Shown here: positions 24,420 through 35,081 of the stretch, piece after piece
Numbering within the stretch: position 1 is the first letter of the stretch
Layout of the letters: each line of letters begins with the position of its first letter
NCBI RefSeq assembly: GCF_022201045.2
Contig: NC_068559.1
Location: forward strand, 1,736,001-1,800,000
DNA length: 64,000 nt
Origin: Citrus sinensis
Lineage: Eukaryota; Streptophyta; Magnoliopsida; Sapindales; Rutaceae
Reading direction: 5' to 3'
Made by a program: the position numbers and the translations under genes
The notes under the pieces: model-generated
The model's input: the letters and a program-made list of their open reading frames with translations, nothing else
Database searches by the model: none
Told to the model about the DNA's origin: nothing

Positions 24420-26435
24420 ATATTAAAAAAATTAAAATATATATATTTTTCAATTATTGTGAGTTGATTTTTTTGTTATTCTGATTATGAGTTGTACTTC
24501 TTATCTGGGTTTCATGGTTAGAGTTCGTTTGTTCTGTTTGTTTAGAGCTTCCGGTACAAAGTGGAATCTAGGTTGAGGATTTCCGTAGGCAAAGAGACCT
24601 TTTCTCTTCCCTATTTTTAGTTTTTTTTTTTAATTTAATTTAATGTTGCTAATTGCAATTTTTTTTTCTTTTGTACCCTCCAATTATCATTTTGGTCGTA
24701 TTTTCATTTCAAGATTATTATTTTTTGTCCTGCATCTGAGAATGCTATTTTGACTAAATTAGAGTTACAAAATTTTAACAAAAATCATGAAAAATTTATT
24801 TTTTATTTTTACTTACGTATGATGATTTAGATATTTTAGTTTTTTTCATATTTTTTGTGTTAAAGATAATTATCCCATTTCAAAAGTATTTATTTAATGC
24901 CTATCTATTTCACTGAAAATATTTTTTTTTTGTTAAATATGTTGCAATTGGGTGGTCCACAACACAAGCTGTAAATTAAATTTGACCACAAAACATATAG
25001 GCATAAAACTCAAATTTCAATGGCAGTTTTTTTTTTCTTTCCTTTTGGGGACAAACAATTTTTGCAAATTCTCCCCGTTCGCTCTCTTATATCTCTGAGT
25101 TTCTTCTCTCCGCCATTGGATGTTTAATTGTTCCTTGCTTTTCTTTCAGAAATTATAATATTATCGTGACACAAAATTTGTGTTATATGCATGGTGCTGC
25201 ATGTAATATGCAGCCACAAATTTCATATGTAAAGATCAGTTGATTCCACATTTTATTTTTGAAGTTTCAACAAGGTATGTGTTTGAAAATTTTCCCTGTA
25301 ATTTCACTCATCACAAATTCATTTTTGATATTTTTTGTTTTTTCCATGCTCTTTGCACATTAAATTTTGAAATGAAATAAACAAATTATATTGAAAGAGT
25401 AGGCCGCCGCCACCAGGGTGTTGTTGGTACATGATTTTCTGTACATTGCAGCATTTTTTTATACGAGTCTCATTTTGTTGAACAGCATTAATTTTAATTT
25501 GTACCTAGAAACTTCTTGATCTTTCAAGCACAATTTATCGCTTTAGAGAATGGGCTCTCTAAACTTTCTACTTTTTTCTAAATAAGGACATCCTTTTATC
25601 TCTTTGCATCAAATAGGTCCAAATTTATTTTGAGATGATCAACAAACCATTAAATTATGCTCACAATATACAATTTTAAGTTCTTAACCATCAATGAACA
25701 CGGAAAAACTTGTTTAGGATGGCCGCATTAGACCATCTAATAAGTATATGTAATATTATTCATGTATTTTTGTTTATTCACTAAATAGATATATGTGAAA
25801 AAGTTATTAAATAAATATACAGATGGCATAGTGCGTCCAACCTACATAATTTTTTTTCCTTAACATTTAAGTTAATTCAAAGGATATTTTGATTATTTGA
25901 ATTGAAATTAGAGGTTCATTGGATACAAATAAAAATATTATGTCTTTAATAGAGAAATGATAAAAACTCAGGAATCCAGTTATTATTAACCCTTTAATAA
26001 AGGAAAATGAATGGGGTTGCTTTCCTAACCCATTTTTGCAATATTCATTTTGCATATGATAATGTGCTTACTCATGAAAATTATTTGTTGGAGCTGTTGT
26101 GTGTTTCAACATTTTCATGCACTTCATATTTTGTGCTTATTTTCTTAACCACTCCATAACTCTTCCTTGCAACAAACCCATCAAACTCAAAAGGGTCGTC
26201 AAGGTTCTTTCTCTTTTTCTTTTTCTTTTTTTTTTTTTTCCCTTTTTGTTTGGTTATAAATTACTAGATTCGATGTGGTGATTTTCCAGGAAATTGATGT
26301 GGAGAAAAGCCCTAAAAGAGCTCTAGTTGAAAACCTTTGTAAGAAAGCAAGGAACTCAATTAAGAACGAGATTGGTTATTTGTATCAACACAGCACCAAT
26401 AACAAAATCAAATTTTTTTTTATCAATTAGTTCCA
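24420..26435. other. Divergent spacer SEL1-like / LURP-one-related
   Basis: About 2 kb of strongly AT-rich DNA. Near the right end, a pyrimidine-rich tract (about 26205-26245) followed by TTTCCAG (about 26284-26290) looks like the 3' end of an intron in the LURP-one-related 5' UTR. The ~145 bases between it and the start codon would then be a leader exon. Confidence 0.5.
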
Positions 26436-27503
26436 ATGGAAAATTCGGGGTGGGATTATGGAGTTCCCATTATTAACATCGTCGGCGAGAACTTCTGTGT
26501 GCCTTACACCATGGAAATGCTTGTGAAGAAGAGGATTCATGGCATGTCTAATGCACATTATGATGTTTTTGACATCAGTGGAAACCTGCTTCTTCAGGTT
26601 GATGGCAGTCTATGGAAATTTCAGAAGAAAAGAGTCATGCGCGATCCCGCGGGCATCCCTCTCCTCACCATGCGCCAAAAGGTATGCAAATGCTTTAGCC
26701 GTTGTGCTGTTTAAATTAACATAACAGTTGCAAACGATGGTAATCTTTTAAAAGAAAACTATTTTTTAACTTGATTTGACCTTATCAGTCATTTCTATGG
26801 CGTTTGTAATTTCCAAAATGAGAATTAGAACAATGAAATGTTATTTCGGACTAAAACAAAGCGACTGTTTTAATTCTTTTCTTCTTTTAAAATTAACTCG
26901 AAGCACGATGGTTACAAACAAGCCGTTTTAAAGAAAAAAAAATATAATCCTAACAACTTGATATTGATCTTGAATTCTTGATAGTCATTTAAATGGCGAA
27001 AAGAGTGGACGGTTCATCCCGGTGAAAGCTCAGAAGATAGCAACGACATTCTCTTCAGAGTTGAGCAGCCCAGCCCTCTTCATATTAAGACAAAGCTTGA
27101 AGTGTTTTTGCCCAACAACAACAATATTGGCAAAAGGGCACCCGATTTCTACGTCACAGGAAGTTTTACTTCTCTATCTTTCAAGGTTTACAGGGGAAAA
27201 ACTGTCCTTTGCCAGGTAGTAGTCCCCTGGGCAGTTGCTTTTACTACTAGTAACTCTCCAGGATCTTAATCACACAGCCAGCTAGCCCGGAGCTTTTATT
27301 TATTTTTTATTTTTTTGTGTTTCAGGAATTATGGAATAGAACTATTTTGATTTTTATGCTTTTATATTTTACAGGCAAATCACAACTACACATGGGGGAG
27401 TATTTGCAAAGGCAAAGAAAATTTCAAAGTAAGAGTGCATCCGGAGGTGGATTATTCTTTCATCACAGCCTTGCTGGTGATTCTTGAAGAGAATGAAACC
27501 TGA
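26436..27503 (+). CDS. LOR: LURP-one-related protein (LOR/DUF567)
   Basis: Three exons, 26436-26681, 26985-27215 and 27375-27503, all phase 0, give 201 residues. The LOR domain, a tubby-like 12-stranded barrel around a central helix, fills the protein. Visible blocks are VPYTMEMLVKKRIHGMSNAHYDVFDISGN, cut to its core YDVFDISGNLLLQVDG, then RDPAGIPLLTMRQK, WTVHPGESSEDSNDILF, PDFYVTGSFTSLSFKVYRGK and VRVHPEVDYSFITALLVIL. LURP1 itself is needed for basal defence to oomycetes; most paralogues are uncharacterised. The place between CAN and alpha-SNAP matches Arabidopsis LOR14 (At3g56180) as I remember it, which supports orthology. Confidence 0.92.
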
Positions 27504-27724
27504 TAATTAATTTGCTTCACAATTAATTATATAAAACTATATCATGTGAGTTTCTAATGGAAGTGATTTTCTTTCTTTTTTTAATTCTATAGTGACTTCT
27601 CTGTATATATTATATGTAATGTAATTCTAAACTTTTTAATCAATTGGCTTTTGATTCCTATATATATTATTAGAGAGCTTCTTTTATCTCCTCTATTAGT
27701 TTCTTTTTCCTTTAATATATGTAC

Positions 27725-27728
<4 letters not shown>

Positions 27729-27765
<37 letters not shown>

Positions 27766-27768
27766 CGC
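27729..27768. repeat. (AT)n(GC)n microsatellite
   Basis: About 16 AT units followed directly by GCGCGCGC. Alternating purine-pyrimidine throughout, so able to form a cruciform or Z-DNA. Confidence 0.9.
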
Positions 27769-27851
27769 ATATTTTCTTTTTTTCTTGCTTTTGTTTCCTT
27801 TTTTTGTGGTAAAATAAATTTATTAGGAAAATGATAAAAGAACTAAAAGAA

Positions 27852-28425
27852 GACAAAGGGGCGGCAGAAACGCAGCGCCCACTGTCGTTTTACGCGTTTC
27901 CTTTGTGTTCTTTTAGTTCTGCGTGGGGCCATAATAAATAATAAAATAAAGAATTGTTAAATGGAAAGCAGATCATCTCTTTTCATTTTTTATCTCCTCC
28001 CTCCCCAGCCATATTTTCCTTTCCTTAGTTTACTCCCCTCCTTCGTTCTTCCCTTTCCGTTCATCTGGAAGGAAGAGGAAATCGACCCCCAGCAATTGGT
28101 CATCATTCCTGCCCGGCTGGGGATCCAGATCTAACTTCTTCCTTGTGATAAGCGAGATGCAGAGAAGGACTCGATTTTTCCTTGTTAAATGCAGATGGCT
28201 CACGTTAAATGAGAGGTGAGAGGTGGAGAGAGAGAAGACAACAAGAAAAATCGGAACTAAAAAAGTGCTGCTATTGTCATCTCCTTTTGTTACTTTTGTG
28301 GGTTTTTTTCATTATTTTAATATTTTTTTAATTTATTTTTTAAATGAAAAAAGTAACTGACAAAGGATGATGTATGGAGTTGAAGCAACAGACAAAGGGA
28401 CTCACGTTTCTGTCGTCCCTTTGTC
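27852..28425. mobile_element. MITE-like element with ~29-bp terminal inverted repeats
   Basis: The left end GACAAAGGGGCGGCAGAAAC (27852) pairs with the right end, which read on the other strand from 28425 begins GACAAAGGGACGACAGAAAC. The similarity runs on for about 29 bases. The right end also has an internal small palindrome (GACAAAGGGAC ... GTCCCTTTGTC). There is no coding capacity in 574 bp. I did not find a clear target-site duplication, so the superfamily is open. Confidence 0.6.
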
Positions 28426-28504
28426 ATCAAAGAGTTCAAATAGCATAACTCTATTTATTAAGCATGTCCCATCAGCCCAATACTGGAATTTGTTAAGGTT
28501 TTAC

Positions 28505-28972
28505 AAAAGAGTGGGACTATTAGCACCCCTCTAAATATTTCTTAACACCCATTTTCTTAATTAACTCCATTAATTTTTTTTTAAAAATTATATAATTCTT
28601 TTAACACCTCCATCAATAACAAAAATACCCTTAATTAGAACTTATTGTGTAAAACCCATTCTTTATTTTTTATTATTAAAATCTATTGCAATAATGGGGT
28701 CCCTTACATTTGAAAGAAAAAATAATGGGTTTTCATTTTCTCTATTATAGTTATTGGTGGTAAATTCCTTACACGAAAATTAGAGGAAAAAGCAACCTAT
28801 TTAATTTCTAAAATGTTAGATTTTACAAGAGAAAAAAATTATTGGACTTTTGAGTGGTGGTTTAATTAAAAATTGTCCTATTATGTAATTTTAATAAAGG
28901 TTAAAATTGTAAAATAATTAAAGGGGTTTTAAGAGGTATTTAGAGGGGTGCCAATAGTCATACTCTTTACCA
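28505..28972. mobile_element. MITE-like element, second family
   Basis: The left end AAAGAGTGGGACTATTAGCA (28506 on) continues CCCCTCTAAATA. The right end read on the other strand begins AAAGAGTATGACTATTGGCA and also continues CCCCTCTAAATA. The imperfect inverted repeat extends about 50 bases. The centre is AT-rich and non-coding, and the length is about 470 bp. Target-site duplication not resolved. Confidence 0.6.
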
Positions 28973-31900
28973 AAAATAAAAAAGGACCCAAAGAAATAAC
29001 GGTCCACCATAGGGCCAACATGCATATCAATCCAGATTTATGCAGAGCTTACTTCGTACACCCCTGCAAAAATTGTACACCCCAAGCCAGGCACCGTGTG
29101 AAATTGTATTCTATATGTAGACGAGAGTTTTGTTCTATTCCCCCCCTTTTTTATTATTTTTTTTCACACTGTTGATACCAAAATTTGGCTTAACGATGTG
29201 ATTGAATTTTTGGGGGACATGGCTATAAAACCTTCTCAAGATAGTGTTGTATCACTTCGAAGCCAAGTTTTTTGATTTGCAAAATAAGAAAGTCATAAGG
29301 GTGTCAAGGTTGGTATTAGTAAAGACTCTTTGATACTTAAATCAGAAATCATGAGTCTTATCGATAACAATTGAAGGAAAAAAAGACTTAAGGGACAGAA
29401 AGAGCACTAGTTTATTTTTTTGCTTGCAAACCAGAATATCTTACCTTGTATACAGAGCCCTTCTTTTACTAAAATGACTTACAGAGTTCATGTCGTATTT
29501 AGAATATTGTCACGATGTGCCATATAGACAAGAGTACGGGAAGTTGTTTAAAATTGGATATTATAATTATTTTCTTCTTTGGGTTTCGATCTCCCACTGA
29601 TGTATAAGGTCGGAAAAATAGGGTACAACACACATCATAATTATTCATTAATTAACAATCATGCATAAATTTAATATAAAAAAAAAAATTTTGATCAAAA
29701 ACTTATAAAAATGCATAGAGATTCATTAAAGTTAGAATAAGTTCTCATTTGAAGTGTTCAATCTCAAAATTCTGAGTTTTATTGATTTTGATACAATCAA
29801 GTTGTTGCGTATGTACAAAAAGTCTTCGCGTAAGCCTCAAAGTGACAGAATTAATTTTCATTTTTCTCATAATTATCGATAAGCATCATGATGTATACTA
29901 ATTTCCCAATTATTTTAGCTTAATGTTTTACTAATAAGTCTATAAGTATTGAAGCTTATCAAACATTGGACGATTTGATCACTGTGATAAGGATGCCATC
30001 GTATTCAGAGTCAATACGTCAATTTGGTCATTGATTGATTCTCTTTTGTGCAAGTTTTCAACCAATACATTATATATACAGTAATGTAATTGTCAATCGA
30101 TTTTGGCAGGTACCACAAGGGGGAAAAAAAGAAAAGAAAAGAAAAAGCTTGTTTAACAAATTGGCAAAATTCGGAGAGAATAGATTTAAGTCTCGATTTT
30201 AGCATTGTTGGTCAATCGAAAAAGGGATTTAAATTACTTACCGGCCGTAAGTATCGTAAAACATATTATCACAATCTTCATTACTCATTAGTCATTTTAT
30301 TATGATTCTCATGTTAGGGTATGCCTTAATCTTTTTTTTTTTTTGTATATTTTTCTCTTAATTGGAGGTTTTGGTTTTTGTCCCCCTCCTTGTATCTTTC
30401 ATTATCTTTAATAAATGACAGGTAGGGGTCTCGCCTAACCCCCACCTTAGAGTGGTATGCTTATTTAAAAAAAAAAATTAGCAAAAACAACTTAACAAGG
30501 TTTTAATTGTTGGATATGGATTCTTCATCAACTTACCATCAGCATATTCCTTCACAAGAAATAAATTTCTTGCCCTTTTTTCCGGGAATTAAAGTGGGTA
30601 GATTCTTGGGGAAAAGAAAAAGAAAATGAATAAAAGAGGCACCCACTATGCTCCCAACATAACCATTCTCCACACACAAAGTATATCTTGGTAAAATCAA
30701 TGTCATTGAGCAATTTAAGATTACAAAAATAAAATATACGATCGATGTTGCATCGATGATGTTGTAAGATACCTTAAACGTCTTAACATAATCTTCTTGA
30801 ATTAATATACCCTTATAAGCAATTTTATAGGAGAACAACAAATTAAATATCAAATATTTTTATACTAACCTGATTAATTAATTAGCATATAAGAATTAAG
30901 ATTGCAAGAGCATGTTGCTGTTGGAATTTTCGGGAAATAAGGATGTTGTGCCAAAGATTTTGTGGAATAATTTTGACAAATAACTTTTGTATATAGGAAT
31001 CAAATACCATATATGCCATAAGATTTTTTTTTTTTAATTTTTGGTCCCCTTTTCATCAACTAAATGAGGTAACAAGAATATACCCTTCATTAAGCATATT
31101 GTTATTCCTTACTCCTTCTGAATTTATAATAATCTCTACATATTCATATGTAAGTGATAAGAGAGAAAATGAAAAAGAAAAAAAAAAGGTTTGAGCTCTT
31201 ATCTTATTATTAAAAACATGAAAATGGAACGGATTATAAATTTAATTATGTTGTATTGTAATCGATTAGTAAAATCATAGTTCTTGGATAAAAAATAAAT
31301 AAATAAATAAAGGGTAAATCTCGTTTTATTCTCATACTTTGAAAAGTACCTAAAAGTCCTAACTTTTTCTTTGTTTTCACAATAATACCCTTACAATAAT
31401 ATTCTTGAGAATATTAGTGAAAAGAAAAAAATAATTTATTAAATCAGCCTTAAAGTAAAATAAAAGTTAGTGTGATTTTTTTGTTATTATTTTACTTTTA
31501 GGATTAATTTCTTTATAAATAATAATGATTAAGATTGTTATAATGGTATTAAATATTACTTGAAGTTGGTTGGTATTAATTAATCTATGAATAATAATTA
31601 ACAAAAGATTATGTAAAGTTTATCTTTTAAGCTTGAGTAATACACAAATATACGTTAGTGCTTTCGATATTCCATAAGGAATCAAAATCAAATGACTTCG
31701 TTTAATTATTTAATTGAAGACAAATCAATTTGCATCAACTGTCATTCATTTCATATTGGGAATTGAGTTTTTTTAGAATCTGTGGGCTAATAATTAAAAT
31801 CCAACAAGTAGATTAAGGGATATGAGAGCCGTGCCACATTGAAATTGAACATTGAATTTGGATAAGTAGAAAGGATATACGTATTAAATATTAATGCATG

Positions 31901-33100
31901 TACCGTGACAAACTGTTCTTGATAAGTTATTCAAATCAAGAAAACGAAAATTTACCTAATTTGAAAATTAAACAAGAATTTTCTTAATTAAACAAGAATT
32001 TTCTTAATTAAAGAATAACAAATCTATAGATTCGTAATTTAAAACCTATAGATATAAGTATTTTATAACTGCTATACTTACTTGAATAATAGTTCGCCAA
32101 TGTTATCTAATCTTAAGATTAATTAATAAAATTGGCAAATGTTCATGATATAAAAAAACATCAAGACCTCAAGATTTATCCACTAGATCATTTTGATTTT
32201 GTTAGTAATTTTTTAATATTAATATTACTATAATGTCCACTAAATCAAGATTAATGTCTTATAACATCCACTAAAATCAATGTTTTACAATAATTTCTAA
32301 ATAAATGAGATTTATTGAAAAAAGTTTAAATGGTCATTTTTGAAACAATGTACGTTTAATTATTCATATTTTAAACGATAAGTTGTAAACATTTATTGGA
32401 ACCTTGAACATAATTCATACAGAAAATGGTCCCAAAAGCCCAAAAAAAAGAAAAGAAAAAAGAAAAAAGGTGGGTCACGACGTCACGTATAAGCTGTGAT
32501 CGATGCTGATCATCTTATCGTCGATGAGATCATGCTTTTCTGATAATACCCTCTCGTGTGGACCAACCCATCTTTTTGTATGTGAACACAATTAGCTGTC
32601 ATAAAAAATCATCGTACACGTGGCAAGCGAAGTTCGTTGATTATTTAAAAAGCCCTGTTTTAATAATTACAAAATGCCAATCCAAAACGTCTGTTTGCTC
32701 TTTTTTTTATTGGGAGACTCATTCCACTTTTTCAGCACCTTGTCACGTCTTTTTTCTTAATTTCTCCATCAACTTTCTCTTTTTTAAAAAATGAAAGAGA
32801 TTTCTGAGTCAAAATAAATAGCTAATCTCCAGTTCTTTTCAATAAATTTTTCCGAATAAAATTTGCAATGATTTATAACAATTTTTGGATGGTACCGAAA
32901 CGTCCCAACTCGCAAAACCCCAAACATATGACTAATTAAATTAGATTTTAATACTCGTATAATTAAAAACAATCTAAATAAAATGTCCCACACGTAAAAG
33001 GGCTTACAAAATGAAAGGCATTGATGGGTTTGAACATAAATAAGACTTCAAAATCGTCATCAATCACCGTCCATTTTGGTGATAGGAACCACACCAACAA
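28973..33100. other. Gene-poor AT-rich spacer
   Basis: About 4 kb without a recognisable gene on either strand. Small features only: an exact tandem duplication of an AATTAAACAAGAATTTTCTT unit at about 31965-32008, and A/T tracts. Possibly old, decayed transposon DNA, but I cannot assign a family. Confidence 0.55.
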
Positions 33101-33476
33101 CACCAAAATGTGAGAAGCAAAAACAAAACCAATAACAAGTTTATTAAAACAACCAATTTTTATTCGATAATCAAAGCACCAATTAACATAAACAACAGCT
33201 GGATACAACCAACCGAGTTCGGGTTCACACATCATGATCCGACCCGGAAAGACCAACATATCAAACAAACAAACCCGGAAAGCCAGACACAAAAATAAAG
33301 GCGAAAACAACCCAAAGCACTCCCCCAACCAGGGCCTCAGTCACTCACATCTCTAAGCGACGGCCCACACGGGGGCGACACGCGTCACGTGCAGCCTTTA
33401 TTTATATGTTAATATGGTATAATATTATAATACACGCGGCTGCACAGGATCAATCTCGGTCCCTTTTTTGGTTTGC

Positions 33477-34160
33477 TTAGAGAGCGAGAACCAAACCCGG
33501 GACAGATTTACCGTCCCGGTTGGAGACGCTGCTCTCCCAAACGGAGGGGCAATGCACCGGATTAATCTCCGCTGTTGATGGGAAATCAGAGGGTGGTGAT
33601 TTCTTCCTCTGACTTTGGCCAGACAAGTCTTTACCGAAGCGGGTGACGGTAAGCGAAGTGTTGAAGTATTCTCTGACTTGAGTAATTATCCCATCAGCGA
33701 CCGTCCAGGCGTGGACCCAGCTGATTTGACGGCTGTGATCACAGCCCTCGGCGAGGACAATGGGCCCGAACGATGTGATCGAGAGAGGAACGAATACGAA
33801 GGAGCTTTGCGATGCTGACGATGCGGTGGTGCTGCCGGTGAGAAGGTGCATCATAAACTGGTGGGTCGGCGGGCCATGGAACCACCACTCTAGGTCCGGG
33901 GCAAGGATCTTGTGTACCGTTTCAACGTCTCGAGATTTTAAGGCATCATACAGAGCAAGAACCACGCGCTGGTTCTTGTTTTCGGAATCTTCCGGATTTT
34001 TCTGCTGAGAGTTAGCCAGTTCTTGACGGAATAGCCTTAAAAAATGGCAACAACAAAAACAGAGAAACTGAAGATGAAATGAATTTGTTTTGTGATTCTG
34101 GATAAGGGTTACCAGAGAGAACTGGTGATGGCTTTTCCAAGTTTGGGTGGGAACCGTGGC
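33477..34160 (-). CDS. WI12: WI12/SAG20 wound-induced protein, NTF2-like; AUG-less 5' frame
   Basis: NTF2-like protein of the WI12/WUN1/SAG20 family, induced by wounding and senescence, of unknown biochemical role. The frame is uninterrupted from 34160 to the TAA at 33479-33477 (228 codons including the stop); the preceding in-frame codon is TAA at 34163-34161. The strongly family-like part begins NKNQRVVLALYDALKSRDVE and DLEWWFHGPPTHQFMM, then VHAWTVADGIITQVREYF, NTSLTVTRFGKDLSG and the C-terminal CPSVWESSVSNRDGKSVPGL. There is no ATG in frame until the pair at 33854 and 33851, which lies inside the conserved domain. A CTG at 34019-34017 has G at -3 and +4 and would give 180 residues. The 3' UTR runs left past 33330; the open frame at 32963-33328 is part of it. 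Family certain; start uncertain. Confidence 0.85.
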   Translation of the reverse strand, partial: ATVPTQTWKSHHQFSLVTLIQNHKTNSFHLQFLCFCCCHFLRLFRQELANSQQKNPEDSENKNQRVVLALYDALKSRDVETVHKILAPDLEWWFHGPPTHQFMMHLLTGSTTASSASQSSFVFVPLSITSFGPIVLAEGCDHSRQISWVHAWTVADGIITQVREYFNTSLTVTRFGKDLSGQSQRKKSPPSDFPSTAEINPVHCPSVWESSVSNRDGKSVPGLVLAL

Positions 34161-34167
34161 TTATATA
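34160..34167 (-). promoter_or_regulatory. TATA box of WI12
   Basis: TATATAAG on the minus strand, placed so that transcription would start near 34130. That is downstream of the only upstream ATG (about 34191) and leaves a leader without AUG for some 180 bases. Confidence 0.6.
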
Positions 34168-34199
34168 GACAGGATTGGGATTTGGGAAGGGCATTTGAG

Positions 34200-34592
34200 T
34201 GATATAATTATTAAAGTATGGGCATTTTGGGGTTGTCGGCGTTGAGGGTGTCGACGTGGTGTAACGTGGTTGGTTTCATTGCACAGCGGCCGAGGTTTGT
34301 GTTAAAAAAAAATTTCGTTTAGCACACGTTTTTGCCGCGAGTGAGGACCGGTAAGCAGTGAGCAAATTTTCAAGCCAACTCGGTTTGACTCTTTGACCAA
34401 ATCTCAATGATTACGTCATTGTACTTTTGGTAATTATATCCGGTTCCTACAAGTTTAAAGCTTTCTCAAATGTGGGCATAGTTTGTTCATCTGTGTGAAA
34501 TAGGTACCTGATCGAATGATCCTATGGAAGCAAATGGAATACCCTTCTAGTGTTTCTATTTTTTTCTTCTTCTTTTTTTCTGGAGTTGAGAC
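34200..34592. other. WI12 upstream region up to retroelement
   Basis: About 400 bp between the WI12 TATA box and the gypsy element end. It probably carries the proximal WI12 promoter. Nothing more specific was assigned. Confidence 0.5.
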
Positions 34593-35081
34593 TGATACGA
34601 CACTCTTTGAGCGAGTGCAGGCTCCAATCGGTGGGGAAGAGAATTTGAAGAAAGAAAGAAAAATGGGACAGGGGAGTTGCAGAGAAAAAAAAGAAGATGA
34701 AGTTGAGAAAAAGACAAAATGTTATATTTCTTGAATGACCTCACGGGTCCCTTGACAATACAAATATATTCTTCCTGCCGAAACAGCCACACACCCTTAA
34801 CTAACTAAATATAATAAAATCGATAATAACAGCAAAACAATAATTGAAACATGACAATATTCGTTATTATGATATCCCAAGCATTCTCGAACTTTCTTCA
34901 AATAACAAAGTCTTTGAGCCATCCTGGTTTCTTTCTCGTGCGAGCTGGACCTGTCTTGAGCTGCTCTCTAGCTTGAGTCTCATTCAAGGGTTGGGCTTCT
35001 TCCATTTCTGTAGGCTGGGTTTCTTCCCTTGCTGTCTCCTAGAGCTCGATATGATTCACGGCAATGGGCCAAGTCGTATCA
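34593..35081 (-). repeat. 3' LTR of gypsy element
   Basis: 489 bp. The ends are a perfect 9-bp inverted repeat, TGATACGAC and GTCGTATCA. It lies about 430 bp upstream of the WI12 TATA box. Confidence 0.93.

Noticed and set aside
24232-24426. Plus-strand 64-residue frame
   Set aside because: Antisense to exon 1 of the SEL1-like gene.
32963-33328. 121-residue hydrophobic minus-strand frame
   Set aside because: Lies in the WI12 3' UTR, with AATAAA nearby; no homology recognised.
33375-33395. G-box CACGTG
   Set aside because: Falls in the WI12 3' UTR, not in a promoter; a 6-bp word is expected by chance.
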